Shown: positions 43,000 through 51,690 of the stretch, one piece after another
Numbering within the stretch: position 1 is the first letter of the stretch
How the letters are laid out: every line of letters begins with the position of its first letter
Source: Flavobacterium daemonense
GTDB lineage: Bacteria; Bacteroidota; Bacteroidia; Flavobacteriales; Flavobacteriaceae
Reading direction: 5' to 3'
Length of the DNA stretch: 64,000 nucleotides
Assembly (NCBI RefSeq): GCF_007341385.1
Contig: NZ_VJYD01000018.1
Coordinates: 1 to 64,000, forward strand
Notes under the pieces: generated by a model
Told to the model about the DNA's origin: nothing
The model's database searches: none
What the model saw: only the letters and a program-made list of their open reading frames with translations
Program-made: the position numbers and the translations under genes

Positions 43000-43092
43000 A
43001 TGAAAATTAAAAAAAGAAACTTGACATTGCTTCAATTTTTTTTTGTCATCCTAATTATAGGAATGAGCCTTTTGATTTTCTATTTTATCTAA
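43000..43092 (+). CDS. candidate 30-residue single-helix membrane peptide
   Basis: The frame from ATG 43000 to TAA 43090 encodes MKIKKRNLTLLQ followed by a run of hydrophobic residues (FFFVILIIGMSLLIFYFI). The positive N-terminus and one membrane-length helix are typical of small membrane proteins. The ATG is only 5 nt after a -7 element, so the transcript would be almost leaderless. It may be a chance reading frame in the 5' leader of the GH88 gene. Function unknown. Confidence 0.35.
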   Translation: MKIKKRNLTLLQFFFVILIIGMSLLIFYFI

Positions 43093-43298
43093 CACTAACT
43101 TTAAAACCAAAAATGAATGTTTACGAATAAAAAAATAAAATCACATAAATGATGTGTTTTTGATATGTGTGTTTTTGACACATAGACGCATAAGAACTTA
43201 GATAGTTTAATTACATTTAATAAAAAAAACAGAAATGATTCCAAACCCAAATTTAAAGCCAAGCAATTTTGGTTTTTTAAAAAAGATTAATTAGTAAT

Positions 43299-44477
43299 AT
43301 GAATAAAGTTAGTTTCATTTCTTTAATTCTAGGGTTTGCATCGCTGGCAACAGCATGCAAATCCGGAATTAATGCACAATCAAAAAAAACAACCTCAGCA
43401 ACCAATACACTTCTGGAAACGCGTTATAAAATGCTGCTCGATTACCCCGTCGATTCGCTGTCGATGCCGAGAAGCATGAATACAAAAACCTTAGAAATTC
43501 ACAAAGTTCCGTCAAGAGATTGGACAAGCGGTTTTTTTGCAGGAAATCTTTGGCAATTGTACCGACTAAAAAACGATCCGCAATACAAAGAACAGGCTGA
43601 AAAATGGACGCCCTTCAGCAAAAAAGAAAGCGTAAACAGAAACTCACATGACGTAGGTTTTAAAGTATATTGCAGTTATGGCGAAGCTTTAAAAGCCGAA
43701 AACAAGAAAGAATACGAAGCCGTAATTATTAAAGGCGCCGAAACTTTGTGCACTCGTTTTAACGAAAAAGTAGGTTCGATCCGTTCTTGGGATTTCAACA
43801 AAGAAATTTGGGATTTTCCTGTAATTATCGATAATATGATGAATCTCGAATTGCTTTTTGAGGCTTCAAAATTATCCGGAAATCCAAAATACCGCGAGAT
43901 CGCCATCAAACATGCCAACACTACTTTAAAAAATCAATTTAGAGAAGACAACAGCTGTTATCATGTTATCGATTATGACCAAAAAACGGGCGATGTAAGA
44001 AAGAAAACAACGCTTCAAGGTTATAATGATGATTCGGTTTGGGCCCGTGGTCAAGCTTGGGCGGTTTATGGTTTTACCATGTGCTATCGTTACACAAAAG
44101 ATCCAGCGTATTTAAAACAGGCTAAAGCCACTGCAAAATTTTTTATGACCAATAAAAATCTGCCAAAAGACGGAATTCCGTATTGGGATTTTAAAGATCC
44201 TAGTATTCCAAATTCGCCTCGTGACGTTTCTGCCGCAATGGTTATGGCTTCTGGATTGTATGAATTATATGGCTACACAAAAAACAAAAGTTATTTGGCT
44301 TTCGCCGATAAAATGATGGCTTCGGTTCAAACTGATAAATACATTTTAAATGAAAACATCAAGGGCCCATTTATTTTGGATCACAGCACTGGAAACTGGC
44401 CAAAACACGATGAAATTGACGAACCAATAATTTACGCCGATTATTATTTCCTTGAGGCATTATTAAGAAGAAAGTAG
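43299..44477 (+). CDS. GH88 unsaturated glucuronyl hydrolase lipoprotein
   Basis: A 392-residue lipoprotein (signal ending ATACKSG). The alpha6/alpha6 barrel of GH88 is visible with catalytic Asp candidates Asp118 in NSHDVGF and Asp178 in VIIDNMMNLELL, and substrate-site segments YNDDSVWARGQAWAVYGF and NSPRDVSAAMVMASGLYELY. It removes the unsaturated uronic acid that a lyase leaves at the non-reducing end. This needs a lyase, which supports a lyase role for the 36849 protein. It lies before the GH2 gene with an 85-bp gap that holds a family D repeat. Confidence 0.93.
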   Translation: MNKVSFISLILGFASLATACKSGINAQSKKTTSATNTLLETRYKMLLDYPVDSLSMPRSMNTKTLEIHKVPSRDWTSGFFAGNLWQLYRLKNDPQYKEQAEKWTPFSKKESVNRNSHDVGFKVYCSYGEALKAENKKEYEAVIIKGAETLCTRFNEKVGSIRSWDFNKEIWDFPVIIDNMMNLELLFEASKLSGNPKYREIAIKHANTTLKNQFREDNSCYHVIDYDQKTGDVRKKTTLQGYNDDSVWARGQAWAVYGFTMCYRYTKDPAYLKQAKATAKFFMTNKNLPKDGIPYWDFKDPSIPNSPRDVSAAMVMASGLYELYGYTKNKSYLAFADKMMASVQTDKYILNENIKGPFILDHSTGNWPKHDEIDEPIIYADYYFLEALLRRK

Positions 44478-44548
44478 CAAAGAGACAGAGGTACAAAGTG
44501 ACAAAGGTTTTCGCCTTTGAACCTATGAGCCTTTGCCCCTTTGAACCT
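44476..44548. repeat. family D repeat, copy 2
   Basis: AGCAAAGAGACAGAGGTACAA through CCTTTGCCCCTTTGAACC; the halves pair partly (GACAAAGG with CCTTTG). It occupies the GH88-GH2 gap. Confidence 0.45.
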
Positions 44549-44562
44549 AAAAAAAATAATTT

Positions 44563-46983
44563 ATGATTAACCGACCAAACCAATATAATACATTTCAATT
44601 TTTTACGCTTTTTGTTTTTTTTCAGATTTGTCTGAGCAGCAGTTTTGCTCAGGCAAAGCTGAATATTAATAACGATTGGCTTTATTTAGAAAACCACACT
44701 TCAAACCTCAGCGAAGCCCAAAAAAATCAAAATTGGGTTGCGCTAAACTTGCCACATACTTGGAACGCCGAAGATGCAACCGACTTGTACCCAGGCTACA
44801 GACGCGATGCAAGCTGGTATCAAAAAAAACTTTCAATTCCGCAAATTGATCAAAACAAAGTGTATTCTTTATATTTTGAAGGCTCAAATATTACCACAAA
44901 AGTATATGTGAATGGTAAAGAAGCCGGTGGCCATATTGGCGGTTATATTGGTTTTTCCATCGATATTACAAACCTCATCAAAGAAGGAAATAATGACATT
45001 TTTGTTCGTGTTGACAATAGCTATGACATTGAAATTATTCCGTCTCAAAAAAGTGATTTTTACATTTATGGAGGAATCACGCGCGATGTTTGGTTGGTTT
45101 CAAAATACAAAAATCATATTGACAATTTAAAAATCACAACTCCTGAAGTTTCGGCTAAAAAAGCTTCGGTTCAAGTTGTTTCTTCAATTGTAAATGTATC
45201 AAGTTCAAAAGATTTGTCGTTAACGGTGACTTTAAAAAATCCGAAAGGAAAAAAAGTAGCAAGCAAAACGATTTCAGTTGCAGACAAAACTTCGACAATT
45301 ACTTTCGAAAACATCAAAAACCCAGAACTTTGGGATACAGACAACCCTAATTTATATTCGCTGACAGCCGTTTTATCAGAAAAAAATCAGATTAAAGACA
45401 GCGTTTCAGAAAAAGTAGGTTTCAGATGGTTTGAATTTAAAGATCACGGTCCGTTTTATTTAAATGGAAAACGTTTATTGCTTCGCGGAACACATCGCCA
45501 TGAAGAGCAAGCCGGAGTTGGCGCTGCAATGACAAATGAAATGCATTGGGCAGATATGAAATCGATAAAAGCTATGGGAGCAAATTTTGTTCGTTTGGCG
45601 CATTATCCACAAGATCCTGAGATATATAAAGCCTGCGATGAATTAGGAATTTTGGTTTGGGATGAATTGCCGTGGTGTCGAGGCGGAATTGGAGATGAGC
45701 TTTGGAAAACAAACACCAAAAATATGCTTCAGGAAATCATCAATCAAAATTACAATCATCCAAGCATTATTCTTTGGTCATTAGGGAACGAAATTAACTG
45801 GCTTCCAGATTTTCCTGATGGAGATAATGCCGAGAAAACGAATGCTTTTTTGACCGAATTAAATGATCTTGCGCATAAACTTGATCCAACAAGAAAAACG
45901 GCAATTAGAAAATATTATGAAGGTTCGCATATTGTCGATGTCTTCTCGCCATCTATCTGGTCTGGCTGGTATTCTGGAAGTTACAAAAGCTACCAAAAAG
46001 CAATTGATGTTTACAAAAAAGAATACAACCATTTTATTCATGCAGAATATGGTGGCGACAGTCATGTTGGGCGTCACAGCGAAAATCCGGTTACGGGAGA
46101 AAATGTCATAAAATCTGAAGGCTGGGAAGAAGCGATTGTTCAGACTAAAGTAGCAAACATCGCTCAAATTGGTGATTGGAGCGAAAATTATATCGTTGAT
46201 TTATTTGATTGGCATTTGCATATATCCGAGAATGATTCATCGTTTGTGGGAAATATTCAATGGGCATTTAAGGATTTTGCAACGCCATTACGCCCTGAAG
46301 ATGATATTCCGTATATGAATCAAAAAGGCCTAACCGACCGAAATGGGAATCCGAAAGATGCCTATTATGTTTTTAAAAGTTATTGGGCAAAAGAACCTTT
46401 CACGTATATTGAATCACACACTTGGACAGAACGCCAAGGTCCTGAAAATATGCCAAGAACAATCAGTGTTTTCAGCAATTGCGAAAAAGTGACTTTATTC
46501 CACGACGGAAAAAATCTTGGTGAAAAACAACGAAATGTTACGGTTTATCCTGCATGTGGCTTGACTTGGGATATTAATTTCAAAAAAGGAGATAATACAT
46601 TGGTTGCTGTCGGAAAAAGCAAAGACGGCAAAACGGTTTCTGACACTATAAAAGTCAATTATCGTTTTACTAAAAATGATGCTGCTTCATCATTGCAATT
46701 ATCTGCCGAAAAAATGAAAAACGGTCATTATCTGGTAACAGCAATTGCAATTGACAATCACAATTTACGTTGTTTGGATTATGAAGCAAGTGTCTATTTC
46801 CAATGTCTGAAAGGCGGAAAAACCATGAAAAATCAAGGTACGCCAACAGGAAGCGAATCGATCAAAATGGCAAACGGAAAAGCTTCTATAGAAGTTATTC
46901 CAGATGGTTCAAATGATCCAATCGAAATGACGGCATTGAACCAAAGTTTTAAAGGAGAATATTTAAAGATTCCAGTTAATTAA
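44563..46983 (+). CDS. GH2 beta-glycosidase (beta-galactosidase or beta-glucuronidase type)
   Basis: An 806-residue exported enzyme (signal ending SSSFAQ). Domain order: sugar-binding jelly roll (about 30-190, LPHTWNAED near the start), Ig-like domain (about 195-290), TIM barrel (about 295-590) and C-terminal beta domains. Acid/base Glu410 in SLGNEINW and nucleophile Glu495 in HAEYGGDSH. Fingerprints RGTHRHEEQAGVG and NFVRLAHYPQDP are typical. Expected to cleave a beta-linked galactose or glucuronate from oligosaccharides released by the lyase and GH88 steps. The exact specificity cannot be read from sequence. Confidence 0.93.
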   Translation: MINRPNQYNTFQFFTLFVFFQICLSSSFAQAKLNINNDWLYLENHTSNLSEAQKNQNWVALNLPHTWNAEDATDLYPGYRRDASWYQKKLSIPQIDQNKVYSLYFEGSNITTKVYVNGKEAGGHIGGYIGFSIDITNLIKEGNNDIFVRVDNSYDIEIIPSQKSDFYIYGGITRDVWLVSKYKNHIDNLKITTPEVSAKKASVQVVSSIVNVSSSKDLSLTVTLKNPKGKKVASKTISVADKTSTITFENIKNPELWDTDNPNLYSLTAVLSEKNQIKDSVSEKVGFRWFEFKDHGPFYLNGKRLLLRGTHRHEEQAGVGAAMTNEMHWADMKSIKAMGANFVRLAHYPQDPEIYKACDELGILVWDELPWCRGGIGDELWKTNTKNMLQEIINQNYNHPSIILWSLGNEINWLPDFPDGDNAEKTNAFLTELNDLAHKLDPTRKTAIRKYYEGSHIVDVFSPSIWSGWYSGSYKSYQKAIDVYKKEYNHFIHAEYGGDSHVGRHSENPVTGENVIKSEGWEEAIVQTKVANIAQIGDWSENYIVDLFDWHLHISENDSSFVGNIQWAFKDFATPLRPEDDIPYMNQKGLTDRNGNPKDAYYVFKSYWAKEPFTYIESHTWTERQGPENMPRTISVFSNCEKVTLFHDGKNLGEKQRNVTVYPACGLTWDINFKKGDNTLVAVGKSKDGKTVSDTIKVNYRFTKNDAASSLQLSAEKMKNGHYLVTAIAIDNHNLRCLDYEASVYFQCLKGGKTMKNQGTPTGSESIKMANGKASIEVIPDGSNDPIEMTALNQSFKGEYLKIPVN

Positions 46984-47008
46984 GATTTTGTTTTTTTAAG
47001 GCACCGCC

Positions 47009-47110
47009 TGTCACCCTGAGCGAAGTCGAAGGGCAGCACGAAGCTCCACAATCAAAATTGCCAATCTTTGTAGAGTCACTTGCTGCCCTTCGACTTCGCT
47101 CAGGGTGACA
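47009..47110 (+). repeat. family C long hairpin, copy 3 (32-bp arms, one mismatch, 38-nt loop)
   Basis: Arms 47009-47040 and 47079-47110, starting TGTCACCCTGAGCGAAGTCG, pair with one mismatch. The 38-nt loop again contains CAATCTTTGT. It lies 26 nt after the GH2 stop. Confidence 0.85.
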
Positions 47111-47238
47111 ACTTATGACTATGCAAACCATAAAGCGGTTAAAAACCATTATCAATTCATTAACAAAAAACAAACTGTAATTTCATGATTTTTCTTAATT
47201 ATTAACTTACTTTGTAGTAATCTAAAAATTGTAATCTT

Positions 47239-47802
47239 ATGAAAAAAATTTATTTAATGGCAGTTGTATTGTTCACTGCCCTTTCGGTTCAGGCTCAGGA
47301 TGTGGTTAAATTTCCTCCTTTAGATGCAAGTCCGGCTGATATTTCTTATTTCCCAAACAAATCAGTTAAATTCAAAAAAACAGATAACCCAAGTCCGGTT
47401 GTCAAAGTTGTTTACTCAAGACCTTCGGTAAAAGGAAGAACTATTTTTGGTGATGTTGTTAAGTTTGGTGAAGTTTGGAGAGTTGGTGCAAACGAAAATA
47501 CTGAAGTTAAATTCTACAAAGCAGTAACAATCGGTGGTAAAAAAATTCCTGCTGGATATTATAGTTTATTTGCTATTCCTGAAAAAGACAAATGGACAAT
47601 CATTATCAACAAAGAACTTGATATGTGGGGCGGATATGCTTATGATGAAAGCAAAGATGTTGTGAGGGTTTCAGTTCCTGTTAAGCCAGTTTCTGATGTA
47701 ATCGAAGCGTTATCTATTGCTTTCACAACTCAAGGAAATGTTGCTAATTTGGTTATCGGTTGGGACAAAACAACTGTTGAATTGCCAATTACGGTTAAAT
47801 AA
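47239..47802 (+). CDS. DUF2911 family secreted protein
   Basis: A 187-residue protein with signal peptide MKKIYLMAVVLFTALSVQAQ. The DUF2911 core is clear: VVKVVYSRPSVKGRTIFGDVVKFGEVWRVGANENTEVKF, GKKIPAGYYSLFAIPEKDKWTIIINKELDMWGGYAYDESKDVVRVSVPV. The family is widespread in Bacteroidetes and has no defined function. It is monocistronic, with a strong terminator after it. Confidence 0.9.
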   Translation: MKKIYLMAVVLFTALSVQAQDVVKFPPLDASPADISYFPNKSVKFKKTDNPSPVVKVVYSRPSVKGRTIFGDVVKFGEVWRVGANENTEVKFYKAVTIGGKKIPAGYYSLFAIPEKDKWTIIINKELDMWGGYAYDESKDVVRVSVPVKPVSDVIEALSIAFTTQGNVANLVIGWDKTTVELPITVK

Positions 47803-47820
47803 TTAATCGCTTTTAGATAT

Positions 47821-47857
47821 AAAAAAAAGAGACATTTTTTCGATGTCTCTTTTTTTG
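47821..47857 (+). terminator. terminator of the DUF2911 gene
   Basis: AAAAGAGACAT and ATGTCTCTTTT with a T-run; symmetric flanks allow use on either strand. Confidence 0.85.
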
Positions 47858-47987
47858 TTTTAATGTCAAAAAATCTTTATTTCAAAAACTATTTCATTTT
47901 GATAATTTTATCTTTATATAAGATATTTCAAAATAATCATTTCATTTTTTTCATTTATTGTTTATTTATATTTTAATTCTACTATAA

Positions 47988-48158
47988 TTACTCATTTCTT
48001 GATAAGTAATTGTCATTCATAATTATAAAACCTCTTACTTTTATATAGTATTGCTCTTTATCCGAAATATCTAAATAAAGACGATTATTGTCACTAACTC
48101 TTTTGTTTGTTACATGACATAATAGTGCTGTTAATATTACTAAAATGATATATTTCAT
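47988..48158 (-). CDS. candidate small lipoprotein, 56 residues
   Basis: A minus-strand frame from ATG 48158 to TAA 47988. It starts MKYIILVILTALLCHVTNK, a short signal with a possible lipobox Cys14, followed by about 40 polar residues (NNRLYLDISDKEQYYIKV...). It is 65 nt downstream of the larger lipoprotein gene on the same strand, so it could be the last gene of the toxin cassette, or a shortened relative of an immunity lipoprotein. No homolog recognised. Confidence 0.45.
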   Translation of the reverse strand: MKYIILVILTALLCHVTNKRVSDNNRLYLDISDKEQYYIKVRGFIIMNDNYLSRNE

Positions 48159-48223
48159 AATTATGACAAATATTATTTTATCTTCTTATCTATCTCGGCG
48201 AATTTAAGAGCGGAATAAAAAAA

Positions 48224-49120
48224 TTATTTAGTATAATATTCCTTTAAAATAGGAACAATTCTAACTTTATAAAAAATCTTCTCTTTGACACCTAATTTTT
48301 TTCCCATTTCTTTATCAATTAATGGTTTTATATCATAAAACTCTTTTGTTGTACTTTTCCAACCATTGTCTAAACTTGGAGCACACTCAATTTCTATTAA
48401 AGTCTCCTTTTTGAAAATTTCTTGAAATTTTTTAAATAGAATATTTGTTTCAATATGTTTTTTATTTACTAAAAGCATTCCTTTTTTAATCCCCTCACAA
48501 TTGCAGAATGAGATTTCATTCTCTTCCGAACTTGATTCAACTACATACTGTTCAGCAAAACTTTTTAAAATATAGTCCAAAAGTTCTATATCATTATAAT
48601 GAGAAGATTCATTAATAAAGAATAACGATTTGTCTATAAATAACTGCCATAATGATTGATTAAGCAACTCGACCCCTCCATGTGAAATACCTGGTAATTT
48701 AGAACTTTCTTGTAATAGAAAATAAGCATTTTTATCTTCTAATTGTTGGATACGAATTAGTAATAATTGAGTAAATAGTGTTGGTTTTGGATCTTCAAGA
48801 TGATCATCATCACGACTGTCATTATTGTTTTCTAAATAATTTTGAAAAGCTTCTCTATAATTCTTATCTAATAAATCTTTAATTTTAATATCCTCTATAA
48901 AAACATTTTTGTATTTATACTTTTTAAATTCAATATCCTTTTTATCAAATAAAGAATTATCAAGATTAATGTTGCTTGACAAGGTTTCACTATTAGAGTT
49001 AATTGTTAAGGGCATATTTTCTATTGTTTTTTTTGACTCGATATTATGTTCTTCAGTGCTACTTTTTTTATTACATGATATTATGGCTAACGAAGCCAAT
49101 ATTAAAAAAATCTGTTTCAT
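48224..49120 (-). CDS. hypothetical lipoprotein, candidate immunity protein
   Basis: A 298-residue lipoprotein (signal ending IISCNKK). The mature part is soluble, helical and lacks recognised catalytic motifs; it has a short CNCEG segment. It starts 7 nt after the stop of the peptidoglycan-targeting effector gene. That spacing and a periplasmic lipid anchor suit an immunity protein that blocks the effector in the periplasm. This is inferred from context; no family was recognised. Confidence 0.8.
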   Translation of the reverse strand: MKQIFLILASLAIISCNKKSSTEEHNIESKKTIENMPLTINSNSETLSSNINLDNSLFDKKDIEFKKYKYKNVFIEDIKIKDLLDKNYREAFQNYLENNNDSRDDDHLEDPKPTLFTQLLLIRIQQLEDKNAYFLLQESSKLPGISHGGVELLNQSLWQLFIDKSLFFINESSHYNDIELLDYILKSFAEQYVVESSSEENEISFCNCEGIKKGMLLVNKKHIETNILFKKFQEIFKKETLIEIECAPSLDNGWKSTTKEFYDIKPLIDKEMGKKLGVKEKIFYKVRIVPILKEYYTK

Positions 49121-49127
49121 AATTTAA

Positions 49128-51551
49128 TTACTTTATAATTTTTACTTTACCTGGTTTTATGGTCGGGTTTATTTTATGATATTCTAGCCACCAGTCATAA
49201 ATACGTTTTGCATCAGCATCGAAGACCCTTATACATCCACTAGTTCTTAATAATTTAGGATTCTCAAGAGGTAAATAAGTACCTTTTTCTTCTTGTCGTC
49301 CTCCATGTATCCTAATTTCAGACCTACCACTTTTGTCAATTTCATCTCCAGAACCTTTTATTGGTTCGAATACTAATCTAGGATTTGGCCCATATGCGAT
49401 TCTGTCTCCTCCACTTTTAAAAGGAGAACTACTAATATTATACATTCCAAAGGGAGTATCGTTACTGTTTTTAGTTCTGTCTTCTCCTTTCCAACCTTCC
49501 ATCAAACAATCTGATATTGTCAAAACTAAATTTTTATTATGATCAAAAATTTCAATTGTTCCCCTTCGACAATTTTTCCTCTGTTTTTTATCATGTGTAC
49601 ATTTTTTTCCAGTATATTTTTCTGTTATGATTACATTCCAAGTCCCTGATTCTATATTTGGTTTAGAAACTTCATCTTTATTACAGGTAAAAATATTTGT
49701 TTTGTTATTTTTACCATTATTGAAGTAATCTTTTACATATTCTTCTATTTCCCATATATAAGTTTTCCCTTCACCATCATATTTTTTATTACCGCCTTTT
49801 TTAACTTTTTCCTTTTCTCCTTCTTCGTAAAAAAAGCCGGGATTTTGTCTGTAACCAAAATGTCTGGATTTACTTAAATCAGTTAAAGTTTTACCATCAT
49901 TCTTATATACTAAAGCATATTCGTTATCAAACACAACATGATTTGGTGTACTTCCTTTTCCTATATCTACCGGCATTAAAATTGATAAATAGAAATCTGT
50001 TAATGTCACTAATTTAGATTTCTTTTTTTCTAAATATTTTTCAACATAATCTAATTGTTGAATTGCGGTCATTTTTAGAAGTGCATCTCGCGAAGTTCCA
50101 ATTGATTCAGCAGCGTCGTCTCCAAACTGAATTAAACCCACATAACTTGATCCTTTTCCTGCAGTTGGAGAGAATGTTCTTCCTGTTTCAAGAGCCATAG
50201 CTGCCATCAATAAATTTGGATCTTTTCCTAATCTTTTGGAAATCTCTACAACTTTTTTCCTAAACTCACATGAAACTTTATTTCCCCATATCAAATCATT
50301 ACTCTTGCATTCACAAATATTTTCTTTTTCATTCTTTTCAACTTTAGGCACATTAACTGTCAAAACCTTATTAGTTGTTTCAACAGGATCCTGCTTGAAA
50401 ACAGTAGCATCAACATCAACAACTGCACTTTTAACAAAATCATGTGTTTGCAAAACTTCGATTTCAGCAAATAATTCCTGCTCGTTTCCTTCAGCCCAAT
50501 TGCTTCCGCCTAGACTTCTAGGTATTGCATCTAATGGGACAACTATTGCATGAAGATCCGATTTTATCGTGAAGTTTTCAGTAAACAGCAGATCATTGCT
50601 TACCAAATCTTCATCATACAATTTGAGGCAAACTTCTTTTCCTGGTAATCCTGTTGAACTTATCCAGACTTTAATCTGTTTTTCCTTAAATATGCCTTTA
50701 ATCTGATTTCCGGCAGTATCTGTAATATGTACAGCGCTAATTTTACCTTTTACTGCTTTTGAGGAAGTAGGCTCATGTGAATCATTTTTAGGTTTCTGCT
50801 CCGCAGGTTTGTTTTTAACCGGCTGTTGCGGAGTTGTTTTTCCTTTGTACGGAGCTACTGGCGTTTCAAGCGCATTGATATTGATATTATTGCTGGCTAT
50901 TTTGCCATCATTGTACTCTGCGGTTACATAAAACTCATGAATTTTATCTTTTTCGTGACCTCCTCTTTCAGCAATTTTTGCAAAACTTGGTTTTAATAAA
51001 AAATTAATATCTGCCTTCCCAAATTTTACAATTCCTGAAAGTGTTTCTATATAGTTTTTTTCATTGGCTTTATTATGTCCGGCGCCTTTTACATCATCTT
51101 CCCACATTGTAACACATATTCTTCGTTTTTCCATGTTCAGACAAAATACCCTTGCTTTAACAGTTTGTCCGTATGATAAACGTCCGTTTATTTGGGCTCC
51201 GTTTTTATCTAGTAATTCGATATGATCAATTTTTGGTTTTGCAGATAGTGGTTTAATATCTAATCGCGCCACTTTCTCGCCTTTTTTAACTAGAATTCGA
51301 ATGCCATTTCTCGTAAGACTTTTTTCCAAAAAAGTATAAGAAACTTTATTTCCACTCTTATCATTCTCTTTTGTTTTTCGCCATCTACCCCATTCTAATA
51401 CATAAACTTCCCAATAAACAGGATCATAAGAAAAGCTATTTTCTTTGTTGAAAGGACTACTTGGAGCTTTCTCAAAAAAGTCACTTACAGTATATAACTC
51501 AAGAACACCAACTACGGGGTTTGGATTTCCTATTATTTTAAAATTTGACAT
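49128..51551 (-). CDS. dual-domain peptidoglycan-targeting effector (transglycosylase-like plus YkuD L,D-transpeptidase-like)
   Basis: An 807-residue protein without a signal peptide. Residues about 105-230 and 268-385 are two related beta-rich Ig-like repeats (IDHIELLDKNGAQINGRLSYGQTVKARVF and ISAVHITDTAGNQIKGIFKEKQIKVWI), separated by a P/K-rich linker. Residues about 425-550 resemble a lytic-transglycosylase or lysozyme fold: LLMAAMALETGRTF (Glu455) and YVGLIQFGDDAA. Residues about 635-800 contain the YkuD motif, RIHGGR (His749) and SGCIRVFDAD (Cys773). The upstream PAAR-like gene ends 7 nt before its ATG. No signal peptide plus cell-wall domains points to delivery by a contractile or type VI-like system, not housekeeping. 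The secretion genes are not in this window. Confidence 0.85.
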   Translation of the reverse strand: MSNFKIIGNPNPVVGVLELYTVSDFFEKAPSSPFNKENSFSYDPVYWEVYVLEWGRWRKTKENDKSGNKVSYTFLEKSLTRNGIRILVKKGEKVARLDIKPLSAKPKIDHIELLDKNGAQINGRLSYGQTVKARVFCLNMEKRRICVTMWEDDVKGAGHNKANEKNYIETLSGIVKFGKADINFLLKPSFAKIAERGGHEKDKIHEFYVTAEYNDGKIASNNININALETPVAPYKGKTTPQQPVKNKPAEQKPKNDSHEPTSSKAVKGKISAVHITDTAGNQIKGIFKEKQIKVWISSTGLPGKEVCLKLYDEDLVSNDLLFTENFTIKSDLHAIVVPLDAIPRSLGGSNWAEGNEQELFAEIEVLQTHDFVKSAVVDVDATVFKQDPVETTNKVLTVNVPKVEKNEKENICECKSNDLIWGNKVSCEFRKKVVEISKRLGKDPNLLMAAMALETGRTFSPTAGKGSSYVGLIQFGDDAAESIGTSRDALLKMTAIQQLDYVEKYLEKKKSKLVTLTDFYLSILMPVDIGKGSTPNHVVFDNEYALVYKNDGKTLTDLSKSRHFGYRQNPGFFYEEGEKEKVKKGGNKKYDGEGKTYIWEIEEYVKDYFNNGKNNKTNIFTCNKDEVSKPNIESGTWNVIITEKYTGKKCTHDKKQRKNCRRGTIEIFDHNKNLVLTISDCLMEGWKGEDRTKNSNDTPFGMYNISSSPFKSGGDRIAYGPNPRLVFEPIKGSGDEIDKSGRSEIRIHGGRQEEKGTYLPLENPKLLRTSGCIRVFDADAKRIYDWWLEYHKINPTIKPGKVKIIK

Positions 51552-51558
51552 AATACAT

Positions 51559-51690
51559 TTACTTACAAATTGAATCGTGATCTTCTAAACTCTCTTTAAA
51601 TTCAGCCATATTAACCAAGGGATTGATTTGATTATGCAAGAGCGAGCTCTCTTGCATTTTTAAAGCACTCCATTGATTTATTACAGCCTG
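51559..51690 (-). pseudogene. in-frame continuation of the DUF4280 gene after a TGA codon
   Basis: After the TGA at 51693-51691 the same frame stays open for 43 codons (starting QAVINQWSALKMQ, ending DHDSICK) to TAA at 51561-51559. DUF4280 proteins usually run beyond 100 residues and, as I recall them, have a Cys after the K-P position where TGA now stands. So TGC or TGT to TGA is the simplest change. The intact gene would end 7 nt before the effector ATG. It may be a true nonsense mutation or a base-call error. Confidence 0.55.
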
